A DNA stretch of 64,000 nucleotides from Maritimibacter harenae (GCF_009882975.1 NZ_WTUX01000019.1:427263-491262), one strand, 5' to 3'. Positions 8,850 to 17,651 are shown, counted from the stretch's first letter. Notes: generated by a model not told the origin, from the sequence alone. Numbers and translations: made by a program.

Positions 8850-9472
8850 GGCGCTTCGAACCCCACTTCGGCGTGGCTTCCGTCGCAGAACGGCTTGTTC
8901 TTCGAGTGGCCGCAGCGGCAGAGCACGTGCCTGTCCCCGGCGGCGAGGCGGCGGCCCGAACCCGCGATCACCTCGACGCTGCCGGTGATCACGAGGGGGC
9001 CGTCGGGCAGCGGTTTGACCTTCATCACGCCGCCCACGGGCGTCTCGCCGTCCGGGTCGCCCAGGGGTTCCCCGGTCGCCGTGAAGCCCGCGTCGATGTG
9101 GGAATTGTCGCAATAGGGCTTGTTCTTCGACTGCCCGCAGCGGCACAGGAGCACGCGGGTCGCCGGGTCCTCGTCCCCGATCCGGATGTCGCCGCGCAGT
9201 TCGTTCGGGCCATTTTCCCACGGGCGCACCGTGTTCACCATCGGGACCTGTTCGCCCATGCCGCCGTCATGGCGCACGTAGCTGAGCGCGCCGGAGGGAC
9301 AGCTGTCGACCACGCGCGCGATCTCGGCGGCGCGGGCATGTTCGGGGAACATCCAGCCGCCGGGCGTGCCGGGCCGGAACACGTCCGGTGCGCCCAGCAC
9401 GCAGCGACGGGCGTGGACGCACTTGGAACTGTCGAAATACAGGGTGATGTCTTGGCTTTTGGCGCGGGACAT
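8846..9472 (-). CDS. Ferredoxin-like (YjdI) plus double CDGSH iron-sulfur protein
   Basis: 208 aa with three iron-sulfur modules. Residues 8-70: a YjdI/Fer4_19-type domain with Cys18, Cys24 and Cys58 (C-V-H-A-R-R-C and S-C-P-S-G-A-L). Residues 108-130: first CDGSH-type motif (Cys110, Cys112, Cys121, His125). Residues 183-205: second (Cys185, Cys187, Cys196, His200). CDGSH motifs bind 2Fe-2S with three Cys and one His, the mitoNEET type, used for cluster transfer or redox sensing. All ligands are intact. Cytosolic, no signal peptide. Translationally coupled to the GNAT gene. Confidence 0.9.
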   Translation of the reverse strand: MSRAKSQDITLYFDSSKCVHARRCVLGAPDVFRPGTPGGWMFPEHARAAEIARVVDSCPSGALSYVRHDGGMGEQVPMVNTVRPWENGPNELRGDIRIGDEDPATRVLLCRCGQSKNKPYCDNSHIDAGFTATGEPLGDPDGETPVGGVMKVKPLPDGPLVITGSVEVIAGSGRRLAAGDRHVLCRCGHSKNKPFCDGSHAEVGFEAP

Positions 9473-9530
9473 GCGGCCTCCGGGGCTGAGTCCCGGTCAG
9501 CCTAGCGCAGGCGGCCGTTTCGGCAAACGT

Positions 9531-10328
9531 TCAGTCGCCGCTTTCGTGCTTGTTCCACAGGTCGGGGCGGCGTTCGCGGGTGATCTTCTCGGATTGCTCG
9601 CGCCGCCATTGCTCGATCGCGGCGTGGTTGCCGGACAGCAGAACCGGCGGGATCGGGCGCCCGCGCCATTCGGCCGGCCGGGTGTATTGGGGATGCTCCA
9701 GAAGGCCGCTCGCGTGGCTTTCCTCCTCGGTCGAGGCGGCGTTGCCGAGGATGCCGGGGCGCAGGCGGACGGTGGCGTCGATCATCGCCTGCGCCGCGAT
9801 CTCGCCCCCCGTGAGGACGAAGTCGCCGAGGCTGACTTCCTCGATCCCGTATTCCTCGAGCACCCGCTCGTCGACGCCTTCGAAGCGGCCGCAGAGCATG
9901 GTGATGCCCTCGGCCCGGGACCAGCGGCGTGCGGTCGCCTGGTCGAAGCGGCGGCCGCGCGGCGAGAGGTAGACGACCGGCCAGCGCGCACGGTCGGCGG
10001 GCGTGCCCTCGGCGGCACGGTCGAGCGCGCGTGACAGCACGTCGGCGCGCAGCACCATTCCGGCGCCACCGCCCGCAGGCGTGTCGTCCACGTTGCGATG
10101 CTTGCCCTCGCCGAAGGGGCGCAGGTCGATGGTCTCGAGCCGCCAGGCCCCGTGCTTCAGCGCCCGGCCCGTGAGGCTTTCGCCCAGCACGCCCGGGAAG
10201 GCCTCGGGAAAGAGGGTGATCACCTTGGCGACCCACGATCCGCGCAGCTCCGGCGCGTCCATGAGCGAGCGCGGCTGGAGCGTGGGCCGCATGGCGAGCC
10301 GGCCGTGGGATTTGGGTTTGTCAGTCAT
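9531..10328 (-). CDS. trmD: tRNA (guanine-N1-)-methyltransferase
   Basis: Makes m1G37 in tRNAs next to the anticodon, preventing +1 frameshifts. 265 aa from the M-T-D-K-P-K-S-H-G start, a form typical of this family branch; an in-frame ATG 12 bp further upstream (10340) is possible. Core motifs: V-I-T-L-F-P-E-A-F, the trefoil-knot SAM site with Y-L-S-P-R-G-R and L-C-G-R-F-E-G-V-D-E-R, then G-D-F-V-L-T-G-G-E. Part of the ribosomal cluster, 45 bp after the membrane protein gene. Confidence 0.95.
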   Translation of the reverse strand: MTDKPKSHGRLAMRPTLQPRSLMDAPELRGSWVAKVITLFPEAFPGVLGESLTGRALKHGAWRLETIDLRPFGEGKHRNVDDTPAGGGAGMVLRADVLSRALDRAAEGTPADRARWPVVYLSPRGRRFDQATARRWSRAEGITMLCGRFEGVDERVLEEYGIEEVSLGDFVLTGGEIAAQAMIDATVRLRPGILGNAASTEEESHASGLLEHPQYTRPAEWRGRPIPPVLLSGNHAAIEQWRREQSEKITRERRPDLWNKHESGD

Positions 10329-10373
10329 GGCGCGCGGCATAGCGCGGCCCGCGCGGCTTGGGAAGCCCGCGTG

Positions 10374-11264
10374 TCAGCCCGCATGGGTCACGCGGCGGGC
10401 GAGCGTGTCGTAGCCTTCGTCCGGATGCGCCGCGTGCAGGTCGGTGAGCCAGGCGGGGTCCGGCAGCTGTTCGGCGGGCGCGCCCGCGTCGATCAGCACG
10501 CCCACAAGCCGGCGCGCGGCGGCGCGGGTCTCCGGCGCCTGTGCGTTCAGGAGGAGGGTCGGCGCCATGCCGGCCTCGCCCCGTTCGATCAGCCTGTCGC
10601 GGAGCTCGGGGCGCGCGACGAAGCGCAGGAGGGCCCGTTCGAGGGGCGGGTCGGTCGCTTCGGTTTCGACCACGGCATCGTAGAGCGGGTCAAAGGCACG
10701 GGCCCCGACCACGTCCCCGAGCGTGTCGAGGATCGCGTCGATGCGGTCTTCTGCGGCGTCGTCGGGAAGGGCGCGAAGGTCGGCGAGGGCCTGGCGGGTG
10801 GCGGCTTCGACCTTGCGTGCCGGGGTCGGGTGGATGTCCGCCCAGTCGGTCGGACGGCGCCGGTTCTGGACTTCCAGTTCGCGGATCGCGCTGTCGAGGA
10901 AGACATCCATCTCGGCCTTGTCCGAATACCGGAGCGCGCCAAAGACGGCGGCCAGCGCCGTGAGCGCGACGGGGACCCAGAGGGGCAGGGCGATGGGACC
11001 GGTCAGAAGCGCGAGGGCCACGCCCGCCGCGAAGCAGGCCGCGACCAGCGCGCATTGCACCAGCGCCATCAGGACCAGCGCGGCGACGCCCGATGCCTCA
11101 TTGAGGTTGGGCCGGCGCGTGGCGGCGATGAAAAGGAGGAAAGCGAGCGCGAAGACCGGCAGCGTGACCGGCGACAGCCGCGCCCAACCGGCCAGTACCG
11201 GGCCCAGGTAGAGCGGCCCGAAGATGAGCGCGAGGCCCGCGCGGCTGTAGGGGTCTATCCTCAT
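10374..11264 (-). CDS. Unknown membrane protein in the rimM-trmD operon
   Basis: 296 aa of unrecognised family. Residues 10-110 hold about four hydrophobic segments; residues ~120-296 form a soluble, Ala/Leu/Arg-rich helical domain containing a W-A-D-I-H-P-T segment and many acidic residues. Start overlaps the stop of the sulfotransferase-like gene by 4 bp, so it is translated from the same message as rimM and probably trmD. No catalytic motif seen; the C-terminal part could be a helical-repeat protein-binding domain. Confidence 0.8.
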   Translation of the reverse strand: MRIDPYSRAGLALIFGPLYLGPVLAGWARLSPVTLPVFALAFLLFIAATRRPNLNEASGVAALVLMALVQCALVAACFAAGVALALLTGPIALPLWVPVALTALAAVFGALRYSDKAEMDVFLDSAIRELEVQNRRRPTDWADIHPTPARKVEAATRQALADLRALPDDAAEDRIDAILDTLGDVVGARAFDPLYDAVVETEATDPPLERALLRFVARPELRDRLIERGEAGMAPTLLLNAQAPETRAAARRLVGVLIDAGAPAEQLPDPAWLTDLHAAHPDEGYDTLARRVTHAG

Positions 11265-12061
11265 GACGGCCCTTCCGCGACGAGCGCGGCCTTGCGCGCG
11301 CGCAGTTCGGCCTTGGGCATGTCCTGCCGGTTGAGGTCGAGGAACGCCGCGCGCAGGTCCCGGGATTGCCCCGCGTTGGCGCGCCCCGCCGGGGTGAGCC
11401 CTGCGCGCAGGTCGGTCGGGATGCCGGCGAGATCAAGAAGCGCGCCGGCCGGCCCTTCGCGGTGGTCGCGCCAGTCCTCCAACGCGGCCGTGACGACCGG
11501 GACCGGTGCCAGTGCGCCGCGCATGCGCCGGGCTTCCTCCGCGGGGCTCGCGAGGGCGGGGAAACGGGTGCGGAACGTGTCGTAATCGTCCGTGAGCCGG
11601 ATCGAGCGCAGCAGGTGGCCGTGAGCCGAGCGGATCCAGTCCTCGCGCGCGCGGGTGGTGTAGAAGAACACGATCTCGACGTCCCGGCCGAAACGGCGCC
11701 GCAGCTCCGCGATGATGACGCGGGCGAGCTTGAGCGCGGGGCCGAAATAGGAGGTCATGAGCGCCCCCCCGAGGCGCCGGTGCCCCGGCATCCCGCCGGA
11801 GAAGGTTTCACGCGACAGGACGATCAGGTCGTCCTCGGGGATGGCGGCCAGGAACCGGCGCAGGCTCAGCCGGAACCGGGCCAGCCGCCAGGGGTAGGGC
11901 CGCTGGGCATAGATGCGCGCGTCGGCGCCCGCGCCGCGAAAATCGGCCTTGCCATAATAGGCGAAGTGGGGGGCGAGCGCGGTGCGGTTGGCGGCCATGA
12001 AATCCTGCAGGCTCGTCGTGCCGGTCTTGTGGTAGCCGGCATGGACGATCACGCGGGTCAT
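11261..12061 (-). CDS. Sulfotransferase-like P-loop protein
   Basis: 266 aa. Residues 5-16 read [12 protein letters not shown], the 5'-phosphosulfate (PAPS) binding loop of sulfotransferases, and V-L-S-R-E and the [12 protein letters not shown] segment resemble the second, 3'-phosphate-binding strand with its Arg. Such proteins transfer sulfate to carbohydrates or lipids. Acceptor unknown. It overlaps rimM and the membrane protein gene by 4 bp on each side, so it rides in the translation operon although nothing about it is translational. Confidence 0.75.
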   Translation of the reverse strand: MTRVIVHAGYHKTGTTSLQDFMAANRTALAPHFAYYGKADFRGAGADARIYAQRPYPWRLARFRLSLRRFLAAIPEDDLIVLSRETFSGGMPGHRRLGGALMTSYFGPALKLARVIIAELRRRFGRDVEIVFFYTTRAREDWIRSAHGHLLRSIRLTDDYDTFRTRFPALASPAEEARRMRGALAPVPVVTAALEDWRDHREGPAGALLDLAGIPTDLRAGLTPAGRANAGQSRDLRAAFLDLNRQDMPKAELRARKAALVAEGPS

Positions 12062-12570
12062 TCCGGCAGCGCCCCCTCCGGCGGGTCGATCACCACCAGC
12101 CCGGCGCCCAGGTCGACCGTGGGCACGTTGACCAGCGTGAAGGGGATGAGCGCCGGGGTCTTGAAACCGGGGCCCGTGACCTCGATCAGGTCGCCCGCGC
12201 CGTGGTTGTGCACGGCGCTGACCCGGCCGCGCTCCACGCCGCCGGTGTCCATGACCTTCAGCCCGATCAGGTCGGCGTGGTAGAATTCGTCATCCGGCAG
12301 CGACGGCAGCGCGTCCCGGTCGGCATAGAGGCGCACGCCCTTCAGCGCGTCGGCCTCTTCCTTGGTGGCGACTTCTTCGACATCGGCCGCGAATCCGTTC
12401 TTGATCGCGCGGGTGACGGCGACGGTGAAGCTGCGTGTCCCGTCCTCGGTCCACAGCGGGCCATAGGTGCCGATGTCTTCCGGTTCGGCACAGAAGGATT
12501 TCAGGCGCACCTCGCCGTGAACCCCGAAGGATCCGGCGAAGGCTCCGACGCAGATGCGGTCCTCGCTCAC
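12058..12570 (-). CDS. rimM: 16S rRNA processing protein RimM
   Basis: 170 aa, two domains: the N-terminal RimM barrel ([17 protein letters not shown]) and a C-terminal PRC barrel ([11 protein letters not shown], then I-P-F-T and V-P-V-like strands ending in I-D-P-P-E-G). Helps 30S head maturation and binds uS19. Separated from upstream rpsP by an intrinsic terminator, so part of its expression depends on read-through or a local promoter. Confidence 0.95.
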   Translation of the reverse strand: MSEDRICVGAFAGSFGVHGEVRLKSFCAEPEDIGTYGPLWTEDGTRSFTVAVTRAIKNGFAADVEEVATKEEADALKGVRLYADRDALPSLPDDEFYHADLIGLKVMDTGGVERGRVSAVHNHGAGDLIEVTGPGFKTPALIPFTLVNVPTVDLGAGLVVIDPPEGALPE

Positions 12571-12593
12571 GACAGACGGCTCCCTTCCAGACG

Positions 12594-12624
12594 AAAAAGG
12601 CGCGGGGCCATGTAACCCCGCGCC
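12594..12624 (-). terminator. Intrinsic terminator between rpsP and rimM
   Basis: Minus-strand hairpin GGCGCGGGG / CCCCGCGCC (9-bp perfect stem, 8-base loop) followed directly by TTTTT. It lies 28 bp past the rpsP stop and about 24 bp before the rimM start, inside what is otherwise a continuous gene array. Confidence 0.85.
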
Positions 12625-12651
12625 CTGATATTTTCCAAGGGAAAGCGCGGC

Positions 12652-13038
12652 TTACTCCGCGGTTTCCTCGGCAGCCGGCTCTTCGGCGGGCGCGGCGGCT
12701 TCGGCGGCCTTCGCGGCTTTCTCCTCGGCGCGCTCCTGGGCTTTCTTGCCCGGGGTGCCCTTGTTCGGGTTGTTGCGCTCTTTCTTGTCGAGCACGCCGG
12801 CGGCCTCGAGCATGCGGGCCACGCGGTCGGTGGGCTGGGCGCCCTTGTCGAGCCAGACCTTGACGGCGTCGAGGTCGATCTTCACGCGGTCTTCCGAGTC
12901 CTTCGGCAGCAGCGGGTTGTAGGTGCCCAGCTTCTCGAGGAAGCGGCCGTCACGCGGCATGCGCGAGTCGGCGGCGACGATGCGGTAGAAGGGGCGCTTC
13001 TTGGTGCCGCCACGGGCGAGGCGAATTTTCATAGCCAT
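12652..13038 (-). CDS. rpsP: 30S ribosomal protein bS16
   Basis: 128 aa. Residues 1-80 are the bS16 core ([19 protein letters not shown], then L-G-T-Y-N-P-L). Residues ~85-128 are a low-complexity Ala/Glu/Lys tail, longer than the ~80-residue E. coli protein; such tails are common in alphaproteobacterial bS16. Followed by a strong terminator. The chorismate mutase gene lies 34 bp upstream on the same strand. Confidence 0.97.
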   Translation of the reverse strand: MAMKIRLARGGTKKRPFYRIVAADSRMPRDGRFLEKLGTYNPLLPKDSEDRVKIDLDAVKVWLDKGAQPTDRVARMLEAAGVLDKKERNNPNKGTPGKKAQERAEEKAAKAAEAAAPAEEPAAEETAE

Positions 13039-13072
13039 GATTGATGTCTCCTGAGCTTAGCTATGGAAGGGG

Positions 13073-13381
13073 TCAAGCCCCTGATTCCTGGTGTTTTTCG
13101 TGGTGCTGGATGACTTCCTGAATGATGAAGTTCAGGAAAGCCTTGGCGAATTCCGGGTCCAGATCGGCCCGGCGTGCCAGATCTTCGAGCCGCGCGATCT
13201 GGGTGGCCTCGCGGGCCGGATCGGACGGTGGAAGGTCGTGTTCGGCCTTGAGTTTCCCCACGGCCTGGGTGTGCTTGAACCGCTCGCCCAGCGTGTAGAC
13301 GAGGATCGCGTCGAGCCGGTCGATGGAGGCGCGGTGCTCCTGCAGGAGCTCGGCCGCGCGGGCGGTGACATCGGTGGTCAT
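13073..13381 (-). CDS. Chorismate mutase, AroQ type
   Basis: 102-aa single-domain AroQ-fold mutase converting chorismate to prephenate for Phe/Tyr synthesis. The helical core shows R-x-x-I-D-R-L-D-A-I-L-V near the N terminus and the K-x-x-H (K-L-K-A-E-H) and E-V-I-Q-H-H-E-K-H segments. Start set at 13381 (M-T-T-D-V-T) from family length; the frame is open further upstream. Lies between the GNAT gene and rpsP in the minus-strand array, an arrangement I recognise from other Rhodobacterales. Confidence 0.9.
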   Translation of the reverse strand: MTTDVTARAAELLQEHRASIDRLDAILVYTLGERFKHTQAVGKLKAEHDLPPSDPAREATQIARLEDLARRADLDPEFAKAFLNFIIQEVIQHHEKHQESGA

Positions 13382-13424
13382 GGCGCGAAGGCCCCCTGTC
13401 TTGCTTCGGCGTGAACGGTGCTGG

Positions 13425-14033
13425 TCATGCGTAGGCCTCCATCCCGCCATCGCCGCCGGTCGGGGCGTGACGGTAGACGGCCACGGGATCGTCGAACCGG
13501 GCTTCGGCCAGGTCGTCGCGGAACGCGCCCAGCCGTTCGGCCAGCCGCGCGGCGCGGGCGTTGTCCGGGTCGGTGTAGCTCACCAGCCGGGTGAGGCCGG
13601 CCACGTCGAGCGCGTAGTCGCGCGCGGCCTCGGCGGCTTCGAAGGCGTAACCGTTCCCCTCGGCCTCGGCATGGAAGAAGAAGCCCAACTCTGGCTCCTG
13701 GTCGCCCGCTTCCATCTGCACGGTCACGTAGCCCAGCGTTTCGCCGGTCGCGCTCAGCGTCACGGCGAAGGGGCCGTGGCCGCGCAGGAGCCAGTTGGCG
13801 ACCGCGCCGGTGAAGTCCGCCCAGGCCTCGACCCGCGTGTCGGGTCCGTCCATGTAGCGCGCGCGCTCGGTCGTGAGGATGCGGGCGTAGTCGTCGAAAT
13901 CCTCGAGCGCGAGGGGGCGCAGCGTGAGCCGTGCGGTGGTCAGCACCGGCAGGCGGTCGCGCAGGGTCGCGGCGAAGTCCGCGGCCGGGCCGGGGATCGG
14001 CTGCTCCCAGGGATATGCGGTCCCGGTCGTCAC
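13425..14033 (-). CDS. GNAT-family N-acetyltransferase (RimJ-like)
   Basis: 202 aa of the Acetyltransf_3 (RimJ/RimL) type: T-A-R-L-T-L-R-P-L near residue 33, G-Y-V-T-V-Q in the central strand, E-L-G-F-F-F-H and V-S-Y-T-D-P-D-N-A-R-A-A-R-L-A-E-R-L-G-A near the end, the last being the usual Asn-containing helix. Substrate unknown; could be protein N-termini or small amines. Begins immediately after the ffh stop codon, hence same transcript as ffh. Confidence 0.9.
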   Translation of the reverse strand: MTTGTAYPWEQPIPGPAADFAATLRDRLPVLTTARLTLRPLALEDFDDYARILTTERARYMDGPDTRVEAWADFTGAVANWLLRGHGPFAVTLSATGETLGYVTVQMEAGDQEPELGFFFHAEAEGNGYAFEAAEAARDYALDVAGLTRLVSYTDPDNARAARLAERLGAFRDDLAEARFDDPVAVYRHAPTGGDGGMEAYA

Positions 14034-15539
14034 TTACTTCTTCTTCCCGAAGCCCGACAGGTCGGAGGGAAGGTGCTGGCCGCCCAGCCCCGGCAGGTTG
14101 CCCCCGCCCGGGTAGGTCGCCTGCTGTTGCAGCATCTTGGCGGCTTCCTGCATCTTCGCGCTGTCCTGCATGTCGGCGTCCGAGACATCCTTGCCGAACA
14201 TCGACTTCATCGCATTCTTGAGCATGCCGCCTTTGCCCATCTTGCCGAGCTTCTTCATCATGTCCGACATCTGCCGGTGCATCTTGAGAAGCTTGTTCAG
14301 GTCGGACACTTCCATACCCGCGCCCTTGGCGATGCGCTTCTTGCGGCTGGCCTGCAGGATCTGGGGATTGCGGCGCTCGCGCTTGGTCATCGAGTTGATG
14401 AGCGCGATGTGCTGGCGCAGCATCTTGTCGTCCATGCCGGCGGCCGACAGGCCCTTGGCGGCCTTGCCCATGCCCGGCAGCATGCCGAGCACGTTCTCCA
14501 TGCCGCCCATCTTGATCATCTGCTCGAACTGGCTCTTGAGGTCGTTCATCGAGAACTGACCCTTCTGGAACCGGCGCATCATCTTCTCGGCCTGCTCGGC
14601 CTCGATCGTGTCCTGCGCCTTTTCCACGAGCGCGACGATGTCGCCCATGCCGAGGATGCGGCCGGCGATCCGGTCGGGCTCGAAGGTTTCGAGCGCGTCG
14701 GTCTTTTCGCCCACGCCCACGAAACGGATCGGCTTGCCGGTCACGGCGCGCATGGACAGCGCGGCGCCGCCGCGCCCGTCGCCGTCCATCCGGGTGAGCA
14801 CGACGCCGGAGATGCCGACCTTGTCGTCGAATTCCTGCGCCACCTCGACCGCGACCTGGCCGGTGAGGCCGTCGACCACGAGCAGGGTTTCACGCGGGGT
14901 GACGGCGTTGCGGACCTGCTCGACCTCGTCCATCAGGACTTCGTCGATGTGGAGCCGACCGGCGGTGTCGAGCATGTAGACGTCGTAGCCGCCCATCGTC
15001 GCCTGCTGCTTGGCGCGCTTGGCGATGTCGACGGGCTTCTGGCCTTCGACGATGGGGAGCGTGTCGACGCCGATCTGGTTGCCCAGCACCTCGAGCTGGT
15101 GCATGGCCGCCGGACGGTAGACGTCGAGCGAGGCCATGAGCACGCGCTTGCCCTCGCGGTCCTTCAGGCGCTTGGCGAGCTTCGCGGTCGTCGTCGTCTT
15201 GCCGCCGCCCTGCAGGCCGACCATCAGGATCGGCGCGGGCGGGTTGTCGATCTTGAGCTTGCCCGGATCCTCGTCGCCGGTGAGCGTGGCGACCAGTTCG
15301 TCGTGCACGATCTTGACCACCTGCTGGCCCGGCGTGACCGACTTGGTCACCGCCTGGCCGGTGGCCTTTTCCTGCACCCGCTTGACGAAGTCGCGCGCGA
15401 CCGGGAGCGACACGTCCGCTTCCAGAAGCGCGACGCGCACTTCGCGCAGCGCGGTCTTGACGTCATCCTCCGACAGCGCACCCTGCTTCGTCAGCCGGTC
15501 GAAGACACCGGACAGGCGATCTGAAAGGCTCTCAAACAT
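14034..15539 (-). CDS. ffh: Signal recognition particle protein Ffh
   Basis: 501 aa. N domain (residues 1-90), GTPase G domain with G1 loop G-L-Q-G-G-G-K-T at 108-115, D-T-A-G-R and T-R-M-D-G-D motifs, and a methionine-rich M domain after ~residue 320 ending in the Gly-rich tail. Binds signal sequences and the SRP RNA and delivers nascent chains to FtsY. Start ATG 15539 has AAGGAG 6 bp upstream; the longer open frame to 15704 is not used. Leads the minus-strand translation cluster. Confidence 0.97.
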   Translation of the reverse strand: MFESLSDRLSGVFDRLTKQGALSEDDVKTALREVRVALLEADVSLPVARDFVKRVQEKATGQAVTKSVTPGQQVVKIVHDELVATLTGDEDPGKLKIDNPPAPILMVGLQGGGKTTTTAKLAKRLKDREGKRVLMASLDVYRPAAMHQLEVLGNQIGVDTLPIVEGQKPVDIAKRAKQQATMGGYDVYMLDTAGRLHIDEVLMDEVEQVRNAVTPRETLLVVDGLTGQVAVEVAQEFDDKVGISGVVLTRMDGDGRGGAALSMRAVTGKPIRFVGVGEKTDALETFEPDRIAGRILGMGDIVALVEKAQDTIEAEQAEKMMRRFQKGQFSMNDLKSQFEQMIKMGGMENVLGMLPGMGKAAKGLSAAGMDDKMLRQHIALINSMTKRERRNPQILQASRKKRIAKGAGMEVSDLNKLLKMHRQMSDMMKKLGKMGKGGMLKNAMKSMFGKDVSDADMQDSAKMQEAAKMLQQQATYPGGGNLPGLGGQHLPSDLSGFGKKK

Positions 15540-15836
15540 TGCGGCTCCTTTCGCCGTTGGTTTGACCCCCAGATAGGGGTGCGCGCGGTGGGGACCAAGG
15601 CCAAACCAGTAGCGCCCCCGTGGGCGCAACGCGCTGACGGAGGGCGATCCCGGCAAAAGCCATGGGACCGGAAGCTTTCGACTTCCGGAATTTGGATCGG
15701 GCAATAAGCGGCGCGGGCAGGCGAGTCAAGGCTTTCGAGCCCTATGGCCCGGGTCCGGGGGCGATGCGCCGGGGGGCGGATGCGCCGAGCGCCCCGCAGC
15801 TTGCGCGATGCCGGGTTTCATGCGCTCATCCGGAAC

Positions 15837-16610
15837 ATGGAGAAAGGCGTCATATACGTGGCCACCGGCGCCGACTACCGCGATCTGGCGGTGGCCTCGG
15901 CGCGCTCGCTCCGCGAGGTCGAGCCGGACCTGCCCGTCGATCTTTTCACCGACACTCCCGGTGGCGTGCCGGAAGGCCTGTTCGACGCGGTTCATCTCAT
16001 CACCGAGCCGCACGACCGCTCGAAGCTCGATTGCCTTGCGCTGACCCGCTTCGAGCGCACGCTTTTCCTCGACTGCGACACTCTGATCGTGAACCCGCTG
16101 GGCGATGTCTGGGGGATTCTCGAGCGCTTCGACCTCGCGATGGCCCACGAGGTGCGCCGCATGACGCCGCTGATCCGGGCCGGGCACGCGGTGGAGACGC
16201 CCTATGCCTTCCCCCAGCTCAATTCCGGGGTGATCCTCTACCGCCGTTCCGGCGCGATGGACGCGTTCCTTGCAGAGTGGGTGCGCCGTTACGCGGCCGC
16301 GGGGCTCTACCGTGACCAACCGGTGCTCAAGGACCTTCTGTGGGAGAGCGACCTGCGGTTCTACGTATTACCGCCGGAGTTCAACCTGCGCCGGGTGACG
16401 CTGCTCGACGCGTGGGAGCCGGGGGATGCGCGCCCGGTGATCATTCATTCCCACCGGCTGATGGACCACATGCGCCAAGGCGGCACGCGCATCACCGACG
16501 TGGCCGACCTGGTCAACGCCGAACGCGCGGCGCTGGAAGAGGAATGGACGCGCGCAGGCGGGCGCGACGATCACCCGGTCAGGCGCTTTTCCCCGAAAGC
16601 CAGTCGTTGA
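15837..16610 (+). CDS. Glycosyltransferase-like protein (nucleotide-sugar transferase fold)
   Basis: 257 aa. The GT-A fold is suggested by Y-V-A-T-G-A-D-Y at the start and by F-L-D-C-D-T-L-I near residue 78, a D-x-D metal/sugar-nucleotide site; L-N-S-G-V-I-L-Y-R follows, as in GT8-type enzymes. Sugar and acceptor unknown; the lack of membrane segments suggests a soluble enzyme. Start taken at ATG 15837 (M-E-K-G-V-I-Y-V); an open frame extends back to 15744 but is proline/arginine-rich. The 3' end overlaps the convergent membrane protein gene by 32 bp. Confidence 0.7.
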   Translation: MEKGVIYVATGADYRDLAVASARSLREVEPDLPVDLFTDTPGGVPEGLFDAVHLITEPHDRSKLDCLALTRFERTLFLDCDTLIVNPLGDVWGILERFDLAMAHEVRRMTPLIRAGHAVETPYAFPQLNSGVILYRRSGAMDAFLAEWVRRYAAAGLYRDQPVLKDLLWESDLRFYVLPPEFNLRRVTLLDAWEPGDARPVIIHSHRLMDHMRQGGTRITDVADLVNAERAALEEEWTRAGGRDDHPVRRFSPKASR

Positions 16611-17046
16611 TGCGATGGGCCACGCGCTCGGGCGCGGGGGCCGAGAGGAAATCGCGCGTCAGCGGGTAGCTACGTTCAGGCGTGGTGAGGACCGTGCGCC
16701 GGATCGGCGGACCGTCGTGTGAACGGATGGTCTGGACCCCGGCCTTCGTCACCTGCGACAAGGGCAGGGTGCGGTGCGTGACACCCGCGCCGTCGAGCCA
16801 CAGGATGGAGGCCTTGCCCGTCTCGCGGTCCAGCGTAACGGTGGTGTGGGCGCGGAAGTCCTCGTGCACCAGAACGGCGAGCGCGAGGCCCGCGGCGAAG
16901 AACACGACCGCCCAGCCGCTGCCGCCGATCGCGAGGTCGGTGGCGAGAACCAGCGCCACGCCAGCCAGCGCGGCCAGCAGCAGCATCAGGCTGCGCGGCC
17001 GGTGTTCGATGACCAGCCTCGTCTCCGTGCATGTCGCGATGCGCAT
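16579..17046 (-). CDS. Small membrane protein with PH-like domain, paralogue A
   Basis: 155 aa: short N-terminal strand region, two membrane helices (residues ~18-60), then a beta-rich cytosolic or periplasmic domain (H-T-T-V-T-L-D-R-E-T-G onward) ending in R-V-A-H-R-I-N-D-W-L-S-G. The same architecture and the same last helix occur in the next gene upstream, so they are tandem paralogues. No function known; the layout is that of bacterial PH-like (bPH/DUF304-like) membrane proteins. Confidence 0.75.
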   Translation of the reverse strand: MRIATCTETRLVIEHRPRSLMLLLAALAGVALVLATDLAIGGSGWAVVFFAAGLALAVLVHEDFRAHTTVTLDRETGKASILWLDGAGVTHRTLPLSQVTKAGVQTIRSHDGPPIRRTVLTTPERSYPLTRDFLSAPAPERVAHRINDWLSGKSA

Positions 17047-17107
17047 CGCCGCCCCGTTGCTCGTTTCCGCCCCGTTTCTGCCCTGCCGGGGCGCGATTGG
17101 CCAGCGT

Positions 17108-17590
17108 TCAGCCCGGGTGCGGTCCCGATAGCCACGCGTTGATCGCCTCCGCGACCCGCCGATGCCCGGACCCCGACGAATAGGCGAAGGTCAGCGGGTG
17201 GCGCCCCACGCTCTGGCCCGCTTCGATCACCAGCACGGTGCGGTAGGTGGTGGCGCCTTCCGATGTGCGGCTGCTCTCCACCTCGGCGCGATCGATCTCG
17301 TCCAGCGCATGGCGGACCTTGCGGGCGCGAAAGGCGTTCTTGCGCCGGATCTCGACGTAGCCCTCGGGCCGGTGAAACACGACCTGCACCCGGCGCACGA
17401 AGACGATGAAGGCGCCGGCGCCAAGGCCGCCGCCCATCAGCGCGAAGACAAGACCCAGCGGCTCGCCCGAGAAGACCAGCCCGAGGCCCACCCCCACGAA
17501 GAGGAGGATGAACAGGATCAGCATGATCCCGATGAAGAGCGGCCGGTCGTCGACGATCAGCAGATCGGGGGTGTTGGTGGTGACTTTCAT
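17108..17590 (-). CDS. Small membrane protein with PH-like domain, paralogue B
   Basis: 160 aa. Two membrane helices at residues ~18-62, then a beta-rich domain (V-V-F-H-R-P-E-G-Y-V-E-I-R-R) and a final amphipathic helix R-V-A-E-A-I-N-A-W-L-S-G that matches paralogue A downstream. Sixty-one bp separate the two genes on the same strand. Function unknown. Confidence 0.75.
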   Translation of the reverse strand: MKVTTNTPDLLIVDDRPLFIGIMLILFILLFVGVGLGLVFSGEPLGLVFALMGGGLGAGAFIVFVRRVQVVFHRPEGYVEIRRKNAFRARKVRHALDEIDRAEVESSRTSEGATTYRTVLVIEAGQSVGRHPLTFAYSSGSGHRRVAEAINAWLSGPHPG

Positions 17591-17651
17591 GGCGCCTCCC
17601 GCGGGATGCGCAACGCTAGCGCGGCGCGCGGTCCCGGGGAAGCATTTCGGC

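Noticed and set aside
15540-15836. SRP RNA gene next to ffh
   Set aside because: No stem matching the conserved SRP RNA domain IV tetraloop region was found in this 297-bp gap; it shows only ffh upstream sequence.
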